Positions 18,100 to 25,844 are shown, counted from the first letter of the stretch. The stretch: 46,048 nt of DNA from JAGOTP01 sp964443315 (GCA_964443315.1 CAYUCP010000002.1:1-46048), one strand, 5' to 3'. The notes: generated from the sequence alone by a model not told the origin. Translations and numbers: made by a program.

Positions 18100-18549
18100 A
18101 TGACTGCCTTGTCAGTCCGAATTACGCGCGTCAGAGATTCCGTACAACTTCCCACCTACGCCACTGAAGGATCGGTTGCGTTTGATATCGTTTGTCCAGA
18201 AGACGTGACAATCCCCGCCCACGGCGCTGCCACTGTTCCAACCGGCCTTATCATTGCCACCCCTCCCGGCTACGCTCTGATCTTTGCCCCACGGTCTTCC
18301 CTCTTTCAAAAGACGGGCCTTCGCTTAGCGAATACCATCGGCATTATCGACCAAGATTTTTGCGGCCCTCAAGATGAACTCAGCTTGGGCTTTTGGAACC
18401 CTGGAGACAAAGATGTGCAACTAAAAGCTGGGGACCGTGTCGTCCAAGGACTCCTTGTCAGCATTGCTCGTGTAGAATGGAAAGAAGGCCCAGCTCAAAA
18501 TGAAACCTCCCGTGGAGGCTGGGGACAGAGCGGTGGATATACGACCTAA
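18100..18549 (+). CDS. dut: dUTP diphosphatase
   Basis: dUTPase converts dUTP to dUMP, keeping uracil out of DNA and feeding thymidylate synthase. The conserved motifs appear in order: motif I AFDIV, motif II APRSSL, motif III NTIGIIDQDFCG, motif IV around GDRVVQGLL and the Gly-rich C-terminal motif V RGGWGQSGGY. The length of 149 residues is typical for the homotrimer. Motif III is followed by an unusual PQDEL. Its neighbours upstream (P-loop kinase) and downstream (thyA) fit the same pathway. Confidence 0.92.
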   Translation: MTALSVRITRVRDSVQLPTYATEGSVAFDIVCPEDVTIPAHGAATVPTGLIIATPPGYALIFAPRSSLFQKTGLRLANTIGIIDQDFCGPQDELSLGFWNPGDKDVQLKAGDRVVQGLLVSIARVEWKEGPAQNETSRGGWGQSGGYTT

Positions 18550-18675
18550 TCTATAGCGGCTTGCGCTTCAAAGTACGAGACGTGTACGCTCTCGTTATGT
18601 TGTAATTATCAAAAACAATCGATCTTTTAGATAGGCGTATTTTTATATTTATCGCTGCCTTCTTTTTATCTTCTT

Positions 18676-19548
18676 ATGAAAACATACCTTGATCTTATTC
18701 GTCGCATTCTTGATACGGGAGAACGCAAAGAGAATCGAACGGGCGTCGACACAATCGCTATTGCTGGCGCAATGTTTGAACATGACATGTCGAACGGCTT
18801 TCCGTTACTCACCACAAAATTTGTCCCCTTTCGTCTCGTAGCAAGTGAACTTGAGTTTTTCATTAAAGGATTAACAGATAAACAGTGGCTTCAAGAACGT
18901 AACAATCACATCTGGGACGAATGGGCTTACCCTAAAAAAGCTCCATACGGGACAGATGAGGCGTCTAAAGCTCGAATGATGGAAGAACGCGATCTAGGCG
19001 CAATTTATGGCTATCAATGGCGCCACTTTAATGCACCATACGAAGGCTATGACCAAAATTATTCAGGAAAAGGCGTTGATCAATTAGCAAAGATCGTCGA
19101 AACCTTAAAGAAGAACCCAAATGACCGTCGCATGATCGTTTCAGCTTGGAATCCAGAAATGCTTGGAGAGATGGGTCTTCCTCCTTGTCACTACGCGTTC
19201 CAGGTCACCGTCATTAACGGCAAATTGAACCTTCTCTGGAACCAGCGTTCCGTAGATACCGTCTTGGGACTTCCTTTTAACATCGCAAGTTACGCATTAA
19301 TGCTTCACTTGCTGGCAAAAGAAGCAAATCTCCAAGAAGGGAAACTTGTAGGGTTCTTAGCAGATACTCATATTTACGTGAACCATTTGGAAGGGGTAAA
19401 AACCCAGCTCGAGCGCGATCCAAATGCCTATCCACTTCCAAAGATTTCAACAAACAACTTCACCTCCATCTTTGACTGGAAAGCAGAAGATACAGTCGTA
19501 GAAAATTACCAGAGTTTCCCAAAAATTAGTTTCCCAATTGCTGTCTAA
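18676..19548 (+). CDS. thyA: Thymidylate synthase ThyA
   Basis: ThyA methylates dUMP to dTMP using methylene-tetrahydrofolate. The active-site Cys is C171 in EMGLPPCHYAF, where MGLPPCH replaces the more usual MALPPCH. The phosphate-binding RRMIVSAWNP and substrate motifs QRSVDTVLGLPFNIASYA and HIYVNHLEG are present. Length 290 fits the family. This gene looks more AT-rich than its neighbours, and the 126-nt spacer before it is the most AT-rich part of the cluster, so it may have its own promoter. The folA start follows 5 nt after its stop. Confidence 0.96.
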   Translation: MKTYLDLIRRILDTGERKENRTGVDTIAIAGAMFEHDMSNGFPLLTTKFVPFRLVASELEFFIKGLTDKQWLQERNNHIWDEWAYPKKAPYGTDEASKARMMEERDLGAIYGYQWRHFNAPYEGYDQNYSGKGVDQLAKIVETLKKNPNDRRMIVSAWNPEMLGEMGLPPCHYAFQVTVINGKLNLLWNQRSVDTVLGLPFNIASYALMLHLLAKEANLQEGKLVGFLADTHIYVNHLEGVKTQLERDPNAYPLPKISTNNFTSIFDWKAEDTVVENYQSFPKISFPIAV

Positions 19549-19553
19549 CAACT

Positions 19554-20033
19554 ATGCCAATCTCTCTCGTTGCGGCCGTTGCCAAGAACGGGTGTATTGG
19601 AAAAAATGGTGGCATCCCCTGGAAGATTCCGGGTGAGCAGCTCGTCTTCAAAGAACTCACCATTGGGAAAGTCGTCATCATGGGACGTAAAACCTGGGAA
19701 TCAATTCCAGAGAAATATCGCCCATTAGCGGGACGAACCAACGTCGTCATCACACGGCAAACGAGCTATCCTCTTCCACCCGGCGTTGAAGCATACTCAA
19801 CCATTCAGGCCGCCATTCAGGCGCATACCACCGAACAGATCTGTATCATCGGCGGCGCCGAACTCTACAAAACAACCATCGACCTCGCCGATACGCTCTT
19901 CATCACTCATATCGACGAAGAGATGGATGGTGACACATTCTTCCCGGTCATCGACTCTGCCATTTGGGAAGAAGTTGAACACCAAACGTACCCTCAGTTT
20001 CGCCTCGTCACCTACCGTCGGCGTGCGATTTAG
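19554..20033 (+). CDS. folA: Dihydrofolate reductase
   Basis: DHFR regenerates tetrahydrofolate consumed by ThyA. Diagnostic features are the N-terminal SLVAAVAKNGCIGKNGGIPW, the NADPH-binding MGRKTWESIP and the IIGGAELY motif. The 159-residue length is typical of chromosomal enzymes. The start has an AACTATG context. It is 5 nt downstream of thyA, a classical pairing, and 18 nt upstream of a membrane protein gene. Confidence 0.95.
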   Translation: MPISLVAAVAKNGCIGKNGGIPWKIPGEQLVFKELTIGKVVIMGRKTWESIPEKYRPLAGRTNVVITRQTSYPLPPGVEAYSTIQAAIQAHTTEQICIIGGAELYKTTIDLADTLFITHIDEEMDGDTFFPVIDSAIWEEVEHQTYPQFRLVTYRRRAI

Positions 20034-20051
20034 GCTACACTGGTCGCATCT

Positions 20052-20828
20052 ATGACCCCTCTTATCTCCATCTCCGATCTCATCCACGAATCGTGGAACT
20101 TCTTCAAAAACGATTGGAAAACCATCGTAAAACGGAATGCCTGGCTCATCCCTGTGATGATCGCCTACTTCGCCCTCTACATGGCTGGTATCGCGACAAG
20201 TCGCCCTGTTCTCATCCTGCTCGGCCTGCTCGTTCTCCTCGTTGGGAGCATCTTTGTAACCCTTCACATTTCTCGTTACCTGCTCGCAAAAGATGGCGGC
20301 GCAGCACAGTCGACTCAGAGCAAGTCTCTCATGGAATTATTCTGGCCAGGACTCATCATCAGCCTCGTGAGCGGTCTCGGCGTACTCGGTGGATCGATCC
20401 TCTTCTTATTGCCAGGTATTTGGTTTGCCATCGCTTCTGGATTTGCCCTCTTTGCCTATCTTGAAGAAGGCGTGACCGGCACGAGCGCGATCGGTCGCTC
20501 GATGGAATTGGTAAAAGGTCGCTGGTGGTCAACGTTGTGGCGCTTGTTTGTTCCAGGCCTCGTCTTCCAGCTTGTTCTTGGCGTCATTTCGTTCGTCGTT
20601 TTCATTGTTCCAGCGATCGTCGCGGGTATCGGCGGCTTAGGCGCCATGATGAGCTTCTCTGAAGGTGGCTCTGGCGCGCTAGGGGCTGCCAGCGTACCAA
20701 TTCTCATCATCGCTGGTATTCTCTTCATCGCTGCAATCGTCATCAACATGCTGCTGTCCTTGGTCGCCGCCGGTCTCATGCAGGTCGTCCAGGTCAAGCT
20801 CTTCCACGGATTGAAGGCGAGCCGTTAA
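20052..20828 (+). CDS. Multi-pass membrane protein (paralogue A)
   Basis: The 258-residue protein has about six hydrophobic segments and no charged catalytic motif. It contains a conserved-looking loop, LPGIWFAIASGFALFAYLEEG, followed by SMELVKGRWWSTLWRLFVPG. The same pattern occurs in the next gene, so the two are paralogues. The GRWW block resembles the glycerophosphodiester-phosphodiesterase-associated or DUF975-like membrane domains, but I cannot assign a function. Start context is CATCTATG. Confidence 0.75.
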   Translation: MTPLISISDLIHESWNFFKNDWKTIVKRNAWLIPVMIAYFALYMAGIATSRPVLILLGLLVLLVGSIFVTLHISRYLLAKDGGAAQSTQSKSLMELFWPGLIISLVSGLGVLGGSILFLLPGIWFAIASGFALFAYLEEGVTGTSAIGRSMELVKGRWWSTLWRLFVPGLVFQLVLGVISFVVFIVPAIVAGIGGLGAMMSFSEGGSGALGAASVPILIIAGILFIAAIVINMLLSLVAAGLMQVVQVKLFHGLKASR

Positions 20829-20845
20829 TCACTCATCGATTATTC

Positions 20846-20877
20846 AAAAACCCTGTAGCTCACGCTCCAGGGTTTTT
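20846..20877 (+). terminator. Intrinsic terminator between the paralogues
   Basis: AAAAACCCTG pairs with CAGGGTTTTT across a 12-nt loop, followed by a short T run. It separates the thymidylate cluster from the second paralogue. Confidence 0.8.
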
Positions 20878-20904
20878 GGTTCCTGTGATACACTACGCTT
20901 ACCT

Positions 20905-21669
20905 ATGGCCCAGCCGCTCATTTCTCCCTCCGAAGTCTTTGTCCACACCTGGCACGAAGGAAAAAAATACCTGTCGAACGACATCAAAACATCGGTCGGT
21001 ATTCTCGGGATTGCCCTGATCTCGTTTGCGATTGCCATGATCTCCTTCTACGTCCCGGAAGGGGTTCGTGTCGCTTTGCGCGCAACCGACATTCTCCTAC
21101 TTCAGATCGTCGGCGCAAGCTGGGTGAGTCTTCGTCTCGAGACCAGCATCTTGAGTGAGCGAACTGGGAAGAAGCTTAAAATCCCAACGCCCGTCATGTT
21201 GGTGTCATATTTGTTGATCACCATTCTGAGTGGCTTAGCCGCTGCTGGTGGCTCGCTGGTGTTCGTGATCCCTGGTATTTGGCTGACCATCCTCTTCTTA
21301 TTCGCTGAGTACACCTTCATCGATGAAGGCAAAACCGGTCTTCAAGCACTTGCTCGCTCTGCAGAGCTCGTTCGTGGTCGCTGGTGGGCAACATTGGGGC
21401 GTCTTGTTTTGCCCGGACTCATGATCCTCATTACGAGCATGATAGCAAGCTCAATCATTGAAGCCTTGGTCGGACTGATTGCCGGCTATCGTCCCTCTGC
21501 CCTCGTAAGTCAGGTCGGCTTTTTGAACTGGACCGTCTTTGGCCCTCCATCCACCCAAATCGCTTCGAGCGCCCTCCAGGTCATTGATGCCCTTCCGATG
21601 GTTATCGCTCTTCCATTCTTGGTCCATTTGATGGTGACGATCTACCTTGAGCTGAAGCGTACAGAGTAG
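20905..21669 (+). CDS. Multi-pass membrane protein (paralogue B)
   Basis: This 254-residue membrane protein matches paralogue A in layout. It shares PGIWLTILFLFAEYTFIDEG and SAELVRGRWWATLGRLVLPG, including the GRWW motif at the same spacing. It has about six hydrophobic segments. The start has TTACCTATG. The duplication is probably old, since the rest of the sequence has diverged. Function unknown. Confidence 0.75.
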   Translation: MAQPLISPSEVFVHTWHEGKKYLSNDIKTSVGILGIALISFAIAMISFYVPEGVRVALRATDILLLQIVGASWVSLRLETSILSERTGKKLKIPTPVMLVSYLLITILSGLAAAGGSLVFVIPGIWLTILFLFAEYTFIDEGKTGLQALARSAELVRGRWWATLGRLVLPGLMILITSMIASSIIEALVGLIAGYRPSALVSQVGFLNWTVFGPPSTQIASSALQVIDALPMVIALPFLVHLMVTIYLELKRTE

Positions 21670-21709
21670 CTCGACAATCTAGAGGCTGGCGAGTTACTCT
21701 CTAAGCCAT

Positions 21710-23245
21710 ATGTCAACGGCTTTTTTACCGATCATCGGCCTCGAAATCCACGCCCGCCTCAAAACCAAAACCAAGCTCTTTTGTGAATGCCCTTCCGTTG
21801 ATGAAACGGCTCCCGCCAACAGCGCTACCTGTCAGATCTGCTTAGGTCATCCAGGTGTATTACCGATGTTAAACGAAGAAGCGGTTCGCAAAGCCCTACG
21901 TGTCGGCCTGGCTTTAGATGCGGCGATCCCTGACGCCTGCTACTTCGATCGTAAACACTACTTTTACCCAGATCTTCCAAAAGGCTACCAGATTACTCAA
22001 TACAAACATCCAGTTGTCGGAAATGGCGTCCTTCACCTTCACGTTCCAACCAACCCCCCAGACCGCCAACAGCTCGCAATCAAGATTGAACGTGCACACA
22101 TGGAGGAAGATGCCGCCAAAAACTTGCACCAGGGGGCTTCAAACGCAACATATGTCGACTTCAATCGCGCCAGCACTCCTCTGTTAGAAATTGTCACCGG
22201 TCCAGACCTTCGATCACCACAAGAAGCGAAACTCTTCCTCCAAGAACTCCAAGCTCTTCTTCGAGCCATCGGCGCGTCTGATGCAGACATGGAAAAAGGC
22301 ATGATGCGTTGTGATGCAAACATTTCTCTTTTACCCCTCGGCGAAGACGGCAAACCAACGTCCACCAAGTTCAATCCGAAAACAGAAATTAAGAATCTTA
22401 ACTCGTTCCGTTCGGTTGAGCGCGCCTTGCAGTTTGAAATCGAGCGCCAAAGCAAGCTCATCGCGAGTGGAACAATCCCACACACCACCACGCGTGGCTG
22501 GAACGACCAAACAGAAGAAACAGTTGAACAACGCGTGAAAGAATCTGAGGCTGATTATCGCTATTTCCCTGAACCAGACCTCCCTCCCCTTCCTCTTGCT
22601 GAATGGCGTGAAGAAGAGCGTGGCCGTCTACCAGAACTTCCGTCGAACACACGTCGTCGCTTGCGTGAAGAATACGGCGTTAGCGAACAAGACGCGATGT
22701 TCCTTACCTCAAACCACTGGGTCAGCTTCTTTGAAGAAACGATGGGTGAGCTTGGTGGTTGGTTGGAAGCTTCGGATAAAACAGGAAAAGATGCCTCAAC
22801 CCTTCTCGCAGAACAGCGTGGACGTATCGCAAAACTTGCCGGCAGTTGGCTTACCAATAAACTCGCTGGTCTCCTCGCCGAACGTAACATCGCGAGTCCG
22901 CATGGCTTGATCGACCCAGAGAACATGGCTGAGTTCTTACTCATGATTGATCAAGGCAAAGTGACGGCCGCCAACGGTCTCAAGCTCTTAGGCTTCATGA
23001 TCGATACCAAAGGTGATCCATCCAACTTGGTCGAAACCCATGGCCTCGCCCAGATTCAAGACAGTGGATTCTTAGAAAAAGTCGTGAGTGACGTCATTGC
23101 ACAAAACCCTGATCAAGCCGCCCAAGTGCGTGGCGGAAAACTTCCTGTTTTAAAATGGTTCGTCGGCCAAGTCATGAAAGCCTCTGCCGGAAAGACAAAC
23201 CCCGCTAGTGCTGAAGAAGAATTGAAAAAGCAGTTGGGTCTGTAA
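21710..23245 (+). CDS. gatB: Asp-tRNA(Asn)/Glu-tRNA(Gln) amidotransferase subunit B
   Basis: GatB activates and transamidates mischarged Glu-tRNA(Gln) or Asp-tRNA(Asn) together with GatA and GatC, which are not in this window. Diagnostic sequences are GLEIHARLKTKTKLFCEC, CQICLGHPGVLPMLN (zinc-knuckle Cys pairs), FDRKHYFYPDLPKGYQITQ and YRYFPEPDLPPL. The C-terminal helical and YqeY-like tail reaches residue 511, a full-length protein. Its presence implies indirect amidation of at least one tRNA. It is followed by two hairpins. Confidence 0.96.
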   Translation: MSTAFLPIIGLEIHARLKTKTKLFCECPSVDETAPANSATCQICLGHPGVLPMLNEEAVRKALRVGLALDAAIPDACYFDRKHYFYPDLPKGYQITQYKHPVVGNGVLHLHVPTNPPDRQQLAIKIERAHMEEDAAKNLHQGASNATYVDFNRASTPLLEIVTGPDLRSPQEAKLFLQELQALLRAIGASDADMEKGMMRCDANISLLPLGEDGKPTSTKFNPKTEIKNLNSFRSVERALQFEIERQSKLIASGTIPHTTTRGWNDQTEETVEQRVKESEADYRYFPEPDLPPLPLAEWREEERGRLPELPSNTRRRLREEYGVSEQDAMFLTSNHWVSFFEETMGELGGWLEASDKTGKDASTLLAEQRGRIAKLAGSWLTNKLAGLLAERNIASPHGLIDPENMAEFLLMIDQGKVTAANGLKLLGFMIDTKGDPSNLVETHGLAQIQDSGFLEKVVSDVIAQNPDQAAQVRGGKLPVLKWFVGQVMKASAGKTNPASAEEELKKQLGL

Positions 23246-23253
23246 AAACAGCA

Positions 23254-23285
23254 ATCCCCTTCCGGACAGATCGCTGGAAGGGGTT
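23254..23285 (+). terminator. Hairpin downstream of gatB
   Basis: CCCCTTCC (23256-23263) pairs with GGAAGGGG (23276-23283). The following T run is weak, so termination strength is uncertain. Confidence 0.55.
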
Positions 23286-23293
23286 GATGTGTA

Positions 23294-23314
23294 GCCGTCG
23301 CTTACCGCGACGGC
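23294..23314 (-). terminator. GC-rich hairpin at the end of the acyltransferase gene
   Basis: GCCGTCGC, a 5-nt loop, and GCGACGGC form an 8-bp stem overlapping the acyltransferase stop. There is no T run, so it may be a stabilising 3' hairpin rather than a full terminator. Confidence 0.5.
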
Positions 23315-24153
23315 TGTGAAGGTGATGCCGCAGCTCTCACCGCGGCGAAGTGCTCATTGAGCCAGTTGGTGTGAATCTCAGCGCGTGGGACGCGCTTGAT
23401 TTCGACGTCGATGGTGCGACCAGGCAGCGAGAGCGCTGCCCCGACGGCGCCTCGGCCGACAGGTCGTCCGTCATCATCGCTCCAGCGGAAGACGATCGTT
23501 ACGACGTCCGCTTTAGGCTTCGAGTTGAGCAGCGCCTCGAACCCGCCGCGTTTGGGTCCACGATCATCGGACGGACCACGTGTGCCCTCGCAGAAGATCA
23601 GCGTGTCTTGCCCGTCGTTGTAGGCGCATTCCCCGCATTTCGCGACCGACGCGACATCCGCTTCACGCGTTTTGGGACCACCACGCAGCACGAACGCGCA
23701 CCCGATCCACTGAGCGGCCCAGCCGATGGGAATGACCCACTTGAGGGGCGCCTTGAGCACCCATCGAATCGCTCCCCTGCCGATCTTGTACATCGCGACG
23801 ACAGCCAGCGGGATGTCCATGATCGACAAGTGGTTCGGAGCAATGATGACGGGTTGACCCGCCGCCCCGATGTTGGCCCGGTCGAACCTGAAGTTGACCT
23901 TGAACCCGAGGATCGTCTGGAGGGTCCAGAGGATCACGGGCCCGTGACCGTTGGCCTGTCGCGTCATATGGACGCGGAACGCTCGCCAGAACTGCTCGTC
24001 ATCATCGAAGACAAGCGAGTACAGGAGGCATCCCAGCGCCTGCAGGGACAGGACGACCCCCATGATGGGGTAGAGATAGAGAAGGGCAAAGAGCAGCGCC
24101 CCTCCGATCCGTAGCCAGACGAGTGGCTGCGGCCTAGACACAGATCCGTTCAT
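23302..24153 (-). CDS. 1-acyl-sn-glycerol-3-phosphate acyltransferase-like (PlsC family), GC-rich
   Basis: The PlsC motif I NHLSIMDIP (His and Asp of NHx4D) and a motif II/III-like FCEGTRG block identify a lysophospholipid acyltransferase, which transfers an acyl chain to make phosphatidic acid or a related lipid at the membrane. One or two N-terminal transmembrane helices precede the catalytic part. Base composition is much richer in GC than the neighbours. The gene has a strong Shine-Dalgarno site (GGGAGGTG before the ATG), unlike most genes here. Both points suggest acquisition from another bacterium, probably a high-GC one. An assembly chimera is less likely because AT-rich local-style sequence flanks it. 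Confidence 0.85.
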   Translation of the reverse strand: MNGSVSRPQPLVWLRIGGALLFALLYLYPIMGVVLSLQALGCLLYSLVFDDDEQFWRAFRVHMTRQANGHGPVILWTLQTILGFKVNFRFDRANIGAAGQPVIIAPNHLSIMDIPLAVVAMYKIGRGAIRWVLKAPLKWVIPIGWAAQWIGCAFVLRGGPKTREADVASVAKCGECAYNDGQDTLIFCEGTRGPSDDRGPKRGGFEALLNSKPKADVVTIVFRWSDDDGRPVGRGAVGAALSLPGRTIDVEIKRVPRAEIHTNWLNEHFAAVRAAASPSQPSR

Positions 24154-24214
24154 GTCACCTCCCGTGGAGCTCGAGGAATAGATGTTATTGGAGCGCCGAA
24201 AACGTTAGCCTAAA

Positions 24215-24241
24215 ATAATAAAATGCACAAGTTTGCGTCAA
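24215..24241 (-). promoter_or_regulatory. Candidate promoter of the acyltransferase gene
   Basis: On the minus strand TTGACG (24241-24236) and TATTAT (24220-24215) are separated by 15 bp. This lies about 60 nt upstream of the start. The spacing is short, so the call is tentative. Confidence 0.4.
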
Positions 24242-24295
24242 CATGAACGAAAAATCTCCTGTTAGGACAGGGCGCTTTTCCGCCATTGATCTGAC

Positions 24296-24799
24296 CTACA
24301 GTATCCAAAATAGCACTGAATCTCCTGCTTTTGATGCCTTAGCGAAAAATTCGCTTAACTTTTTGAAATACGGCGTGACATACCCATCAATATCCGCCAC
24401 CGTCTCCCCTTCCGAAAAAGGATACACTTCTTGTTCGATCAAAGATGCGTGATGCGCCTCGACTCGTCTTGAAAACTCCTCATCTGAAATGCGCGCAAGC
24501 TCATCGCCGATTCGTAACACCTCACTCGCCGTGATCAACATCGGTTGTCCATAGCCAAAGTCTTCTTCCAGATAGGTAGACTTCTTGGCTCCAAGGTACG
24601 CACTGTTTGGGTTGTTTCGTCGATTCCCATTCTGGAAGAGAAAATCGATCCCATCCCACGTTTTATCCAAATAAAGACAGTGACCTGTTTGTTCATCTTC
24701 TTTTGAACATTCGTAGAGCGCATCCGCCTCCCCTTCTCCTTTCATGAGTTGATTCGCAAGCTCTGCATTCACTCGTTTTACATAGCCGATCATCGACAT
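24296..24799 (-). CDS. DUF1877 / YfbM-like protein
   Basis: The start at 24799 gives MSMIGYVKRV, the characteristic N-terminus of the DUF1877 (YfbM) family, and has the CTTCTATG context. DKTWDGIDFLF and the helical C-terminal half fit as well. The product is 167 residues. The family's biochemical role is not known. It is leftward, upstream of the GC-rich acyltransferase. Confidence 0.85.
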   Translation of the reverse strand: MSMIGYVKRVNAELANQLMKGEGEADALYECSKEDEQTGHCLYLDKTWDGIDFLFQNGNRRNNPNSAYLGAKKSTYLEEDFGYGQPMLITASEVLRIGDELARISDEEFSRRVEAHHASLIEQEVYPFSEGETVADIDGYVTPYFKKLSEFFAKASKAGDSVLFWIL

Positions 24800-24853
24800 A
24801 GAAGAGCATTTCAAAAAATAAAGATAGCTCTATGATAGCAAGAACGAATACGT

Positions 24854-24887
24854 AAAACACCTCTCCCATTGCTGGAAGAGGTGTTTT
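24854..24887 (-). terminator. Terminator of the RRM protein gene
   Basis: AAAACACCTCT pairs with AGAGGTGTTTT across a 12-nt loop, directly after the stop of the RRM gene, with a T run on the minus strand. Confidence 0.8.
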
Positions 24888-24906
24888 CGCAGTGTAGTGC
24901 TGAAGA

Positions 24907-25212
24907 CTACATGCCCATGGAACGATCCTGGCGAGGTCCGCGATCATCGCGACCACCACGATCTTCCATTGGACGAGCCTTGTTAACAACGATGCGGCGA
25001 CCGCCCATCTCAGTGTCGTGGAACATCGAGATAGCCTTGTCAGCTGCTGCGTCGTCAACCATCTCGACGAAGGCGAATCCGCGTGGACGGCGGGTTTCAC
25101 GATCGAGCGGGATGTAGACGGAGAGGACCTGACCAGCCTGGGAGAAGTGAGCGGTGAGCTCCTCTTCACTCGTGCGGTAAGGGATACCTCCGACAAACAA
25201 TTTTGTTGGCAT
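24907..25212 (-). CDS. Small RRM-domain RNA-binding protein
   Basis: This 101-residue protein is a single RNA-recognition motif. RNP2 is LFVGGIP at residues 5-11 and RNP1 is RGFAFVEM at about 44-51. A short Arg/Gly/Asp tail resembles the tails of cyanobacterial and CPR RNA-binding proteins. It presumably binds single-stranded RNA and may act in cold response or RNA stability (inference from the family). The ATG at 25212 gives the standard MPTKLFVGG start; the longer frame upstream is not needed. Confidence 0.92.
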   Translation of the reverse strand: MPTKLFVGGIPYRTSEEELTAHFSQAGQVLSVYIPLDRETRRPRGFAFVEMVDDAAADKAISMFHDTEMGGRRIVVNKARPMEDRGGRDDRGPRQDRSMGM

Positions 25213-25332
25213 GATCCTAAGGTTAGGGAAACAATGGGATACTCGTCTGCGCCTGACCCCATCCCCCGACCTCGGGCGGATCTTCGCACGTACTATCCAT
25301 ATCCACTGTCCCACCCATTTTTGGGTTTGTCA

Positions 25333-25416
25333 ATGGGAATGAATAAAGACAAAAAGGAAGAGCATCGTACGCTGGATGCAGAGCGCGAAGAGTACGAGGC
25401 TTTTTACGAGGCGTAG
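25333..25416 (+). CDS. Possible 27-residue acidic peptide
   Basis: A short frame encodes a charged peptide starting MGMNKDKKEEHRTL and ending EAFYEA. No Shine-Dalgarno site or CTATG context precedes it. It overlaps the left arm of a long inverted repeat, so the region may be an RNA gene instead. Low confidence. Confidence 0.25.
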   Translation: MGMNKDKKEEHRTLDAEREEYEAFYEA

Positions 25417-25478
25417 TAATCTACGGTGAGTAAAAAACGAAGTGCTCGACAAAGCTATGCGCCAGCGTACGATGCTCT
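25359..25478 (-). ncRNA. Candidate rod-like structured RNA
   Basis: Four nested stems span 120 nt: a perfect 17-bp outer stem (25359-25375 with 25462-25478), a 6-bp stem (25381-25386 with 25442-25447), a 7-bp stem (25401-25407 with 25430-25436) and an apical CGTAG/CTACG hairpin (25412-25425). On the minus strand the outer stem is followed by a T-rich stretch (TTCCTTTTTG). That favours leftward transcription. The shape resembles the long rod of 6S RNA, but it is shorter and I see no sequence proof. The spacer 25213-25534 holds this and no other gene I can support. Confidence 0.45.
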
Positions 25479-25483
25479 GAATT

Positions 25484-25518
25484 GAAAATTCCCCGAACAT
25501 TTCTGCTCAGGGAATTTC
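25484..25518 (-). terminator. Terminator of the Lys/Ala-rich peptide gene
   Basis: AAATTCCC-type arms (25484-25493 and 25510-25518) close a hairpin just after the stop, with a T run on the minus strand. Confidence 0.7.
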
Positions 25519-25534
25519 CTCCGTATCAAAGATC

Positions 25535-25648
25535 TTATCTGCGCTTCTTGGCGGCTTTCTTAGCAGGGCGCTTCGCGGCCTTACGAACAACTTTCTTCGC
25601 TGCTTTCTTAGCAGGGCGCTTTGCTGCGGACTTCTTCTTGGCTGGCAT
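25535..25648 (-). CDS. 37-residue Lys/Ala-rich, histone-H1-like peptide
   Basis: The frame encodes MPAKKKSAAKRPAKKAAKK and onward to AKKRR, with two copies of the unit KRPAKKAAKK. About half the residues are Lys or Arg and a third Ala. This is the composition of histone H1 tails, bacterial Hc1/AlgP-type proteins and the C-terminal tails of mycobacterial HU. It could bind DNA or RNA without sequence specificity (inference). The start has a clear Shine-Dalgarno site (AAGGAG, 9 nt upstream), which is rare in this window, plus the CACTATG context. A promoter and terminator flank it, supporting a real, probably well-expressed gene. Confidence 0.75.
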   Translation of the reverse strand: MPAKKKSAAKRPAKKAAKKVVRKAAKRPAKKAAKKRR

Positions 25649-25757
25649 AGTGTCACTCTCCTTTCATTATTATTCGTTCATCTTAGCGATGACTCGAAGT
25701 TCGTGGAGATGATCTCATTTCGCGAAAGAGCAAAGAGCATCAGACGAACGCGAGTGT

Positions 25758-25784
25758 AGTATAGCACACTTGTACACACGTCAA
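25758..25784 (-). promoter_or_regulatory. Candidate promoter of the Lys/Ala-rich peptide gene
   Basis: On the minus strand TTGACG (25784-25779) and a strong TATACT (25763-25758) are spaced 15 bp apart. It would give a leader of about 100 nt. Confidence 0.5.
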
Positions 25785-25789
25785 GAGCA

Positions 25790-25820
25790 AAACGAGAGAA
25801 AATATTTCATTCTCTCGTTT
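25790..25820 (-). terminator. Terminator of the SIMPL gene
   Basis: AAACGAGAGA pairs perfectly with TCTCTCGTTT over an 11-nt AT-rich loop, with T residues on the minus strand, 25 nt after the stop. Confidence 0.75.
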
Positions 25821-25844
25821 CGTAGACATGTATTGCGCGATTTT

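Noticed and set aside
23350..24114. A 254-residue plus-strand frame opposite the acyltransferase
   Set aside because: The sequence is Asp/Arg-rich without motifs; the minus strand has the PlsC NHx4D motif.
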